From Crocosphaera watsonii WH 8501 (GTDB taxonomy: Bacteria; Cyanobacteriota; Cyanobacteriia; Cyanobacteriales; Microcystaceae), in NCBI RefSeq assembly GCF_000167195.1, contig NZ_AADV02000003.1:112501-176500 (forward strand): 64,000 bases of DNA, in the 5' to 3' direction. The translations under genes and the position numbers were made by a program. Positions 63,219-64,000 of this stretch are shown one piece after another. The stretch's first letter is position 1. Each line of letters opens with the position of its first letter. A model generated the notes under the pieces. The model was not told the DNA's origin. It did not search any database and saw nothing but the letters and a program-made list of their open reading frames with translations.

Positions 63219-63755
63219 TTAGGCTAATGCTTTCTCAGGAAAATACTTCTTAAGTTTGCTTAGTTTAGGAGGAATACTAAACAAACAATAGGGTTGCATA
63301 GGATTCCTTTTGAAATAGTTTTGATGGTATTGTTCAGCCTTATAATAGTCAGTGAGTTCTTTTAATTCTGTGACAATTTTTCCACTAAAAACATTATCAG
63401 TATTGAGCTTATCAATAACTGTTTTAGCAGTTTCTAATTGTTGTTCTGAGTTCCAGAGAATAATAGAACGGTATTGGGTTCCCACATCGTTTCCTTGTCG
63501 GTTTAATGTGGTAGGATCGTGACTGGCAATGAAGAATACTTCTAATATTTCGGTTAAGGAAACTTTTGCAGGATCAAAAGTAACTTTAACAACTTCTGCG
63601 TGTCCAGTCCTTCCCGTACAAATTTGCTCATAAGTGGGGTTGTCTGTGTTTCCTCCAGCATAACCAGATTCAACTGCTTCTACCCCTCCCACATTTTGAT
63701 AAACCGATTCGACGCACCAAAAACAGCCGCCACCTAATACAATTGTTTCTGACAT
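63219..63755 (-). CDS. msrA: Peptide methionine sulfoxide reductase MsrA
   Basis: Start at MSETIVLGGGCFWC (63755), not the upstream Met codons in AT-rich DNA. The 178-residue protein has the catalytic GCFWC, then GVEAVESGYAGG, HDPTTLNRQGNDVGTQYRS and the C-terminal AEQYHQNYF segment. It reduces methionine-S-sulfoxide in proteins. A full-length MsrA lacking a fused MsrB. Intact. Confidence 0.95.
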   Translation of the reverse strand: MSETIVLGGGCFWCVESVYQNVGGVEAVESGYAGGNTDNPTYEQICTGRTGHAEVVKVTFDPAKVSLTEILEVFFIASHDPTTLNRQGNDVGTQYRSIILWNSEQQLETAKTVIDKLNTDNVFSGKIVTELKELTDYYKAEQYHQNYFKRNPMQPYCLFSIPPKLSKLKKYFPEKALA

Positions 63756-63819
63756 TTTATTATTTTCGTTATTAAATATAGTCTTTACAATTATTAATAT
63801 AACATTTTTGGTCTGTTTA

Positions 63820-63855
63820 ATTGTCATTCCGAGGAACAAGGAATCTCCTTAACAG
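63820..63855. repeat. Dispersed repeat, copy 2
   Basis: AATTGTCATTCCGAGGAACA followed by AGGAATCTCCTTAAC; corresponds to 27421-27455, with a few differences. Confidence 0.65.
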
Positions 63856-63956
63856 ACTAACTATAATGATCTGAGTTCGATATAAGGAAATTTATAGACA
63901 ACTGCTTTTTCATCAAGAGTCTTAGAGACTGTTTGTAAAGTAAATCTAAAAAAACT

Positions 63957-63987
63957 GTAGGGTGTATTACGCTACGCTAATACACCA
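63957..63987. repeat. Inverted-repeat unit at the right window edge
   Basis: GTAGGGTGTATTACGCTACG followed by CTAATACACC; GGTGTATTA pairs with TAATACACC. Similar in form to the 17920-18010 element; the window ends 13 bases later. Confidence 0.6.
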
Positions 63988-64000
63988 AAAAGCAAGTTTT

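Noticed and set aside
1-64000. tRNA and rRNA genes
   Set aside because: No T-loop motif of the GGTTCGAATCC type with a matching acceptor stem, and no rRNA core, was noticed. A tRNAscan run would settle it.

Overview
The window is a 64 kb stretch of an AT-rich cyanobacterial chromosome. The evidence is the many HIP1 octamers (GCGATCGC), a complete kaiABC circadian locus, ndhH, a ferredoxin-type divinyl reductase (bciB-like), FurA- and Atx1-like proteins and several cyanobacteria-only conserved small proteins. Gene content and base composition fit a unicellular Crocosphaera/Cyanothece-type organism; that placement is inference from memory, not from a search.

Layout. 1-9 kb: MurT (cut by the window edge), two membrane proteins, a beta-hydroxyacid dehydrogenase, a decayed ankyrin gene, a 2TM protein, a DUF697 protein and an MFS transporter. 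9-21 kb: STAS protein, a large radical SAM/DUF2344 protein, a lone HsdS, an antitoxin with a broken toxin, ispF, dps, a small RlpA-like protein, a TPR lipoprotein, an Atx1-like copper chaperone, argD and tsaB. 21-27 kb: phosphate uptake (sphX-like, pstS, pstC, frameshifted pstA, two pstB) with Pho-box-like triplets in the divergent sphX/pstS gap. 27-33 kb: a shortened D,D-carboxypeptidase, furA, sufE, a Dam/DpnM-type methylase, and a DpnII-type endonuclease cut after 60 codons by a decayed IS whose terminal inverted repeats can be read. 33-36.9 kb (minus): ndhH, then kaiA3-kaiB3-kaiC3. 37-42.5 kb: small proteins, a desaturase, scpB, a Rieske oxygenase. 42.6-47.3 kb (plus): purN, a hydrolase and canonical kaiA-kaiB-kaiC. 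47.5-52 kb: pilB-pilT-pilC, with pilB and pilC both interrupted. 52-64 kb: an interrupted XRE/ImmA regulator, rqcH, secreted peptidase-like proteins, bciB, a frameshifted Uma2 nuclease, a DUF389 protein and msrA.

How it fits together. The most notable feature is two complete kai gene sets within 13.2 kb: a canonical clock and a non-standard KaiA3/KaiB3/KaiC3 set whose A component is a receiver-domain protein with a KaiA-like C terminus. The second theme is decay: at least nine loci carry a nonsense codon, a one-base frameshift, a deletion or an IS insertion. They include pilus, restriction, toxin and regulator genes, but also pstA. Some single-base shifts lie in G runs and could be sequencing errors; the pilB and ankyrin stop codons and the IS insertion are not of that kind.

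Intergenic DNA is rich in repeats: three identical 28-bp palindromes plus a variant, heptamer tandem repeats, hairpin elements with GGTGGG ends, and two other dispersed repeat families. I saw no tRNA, rRNA or CRISPR array.
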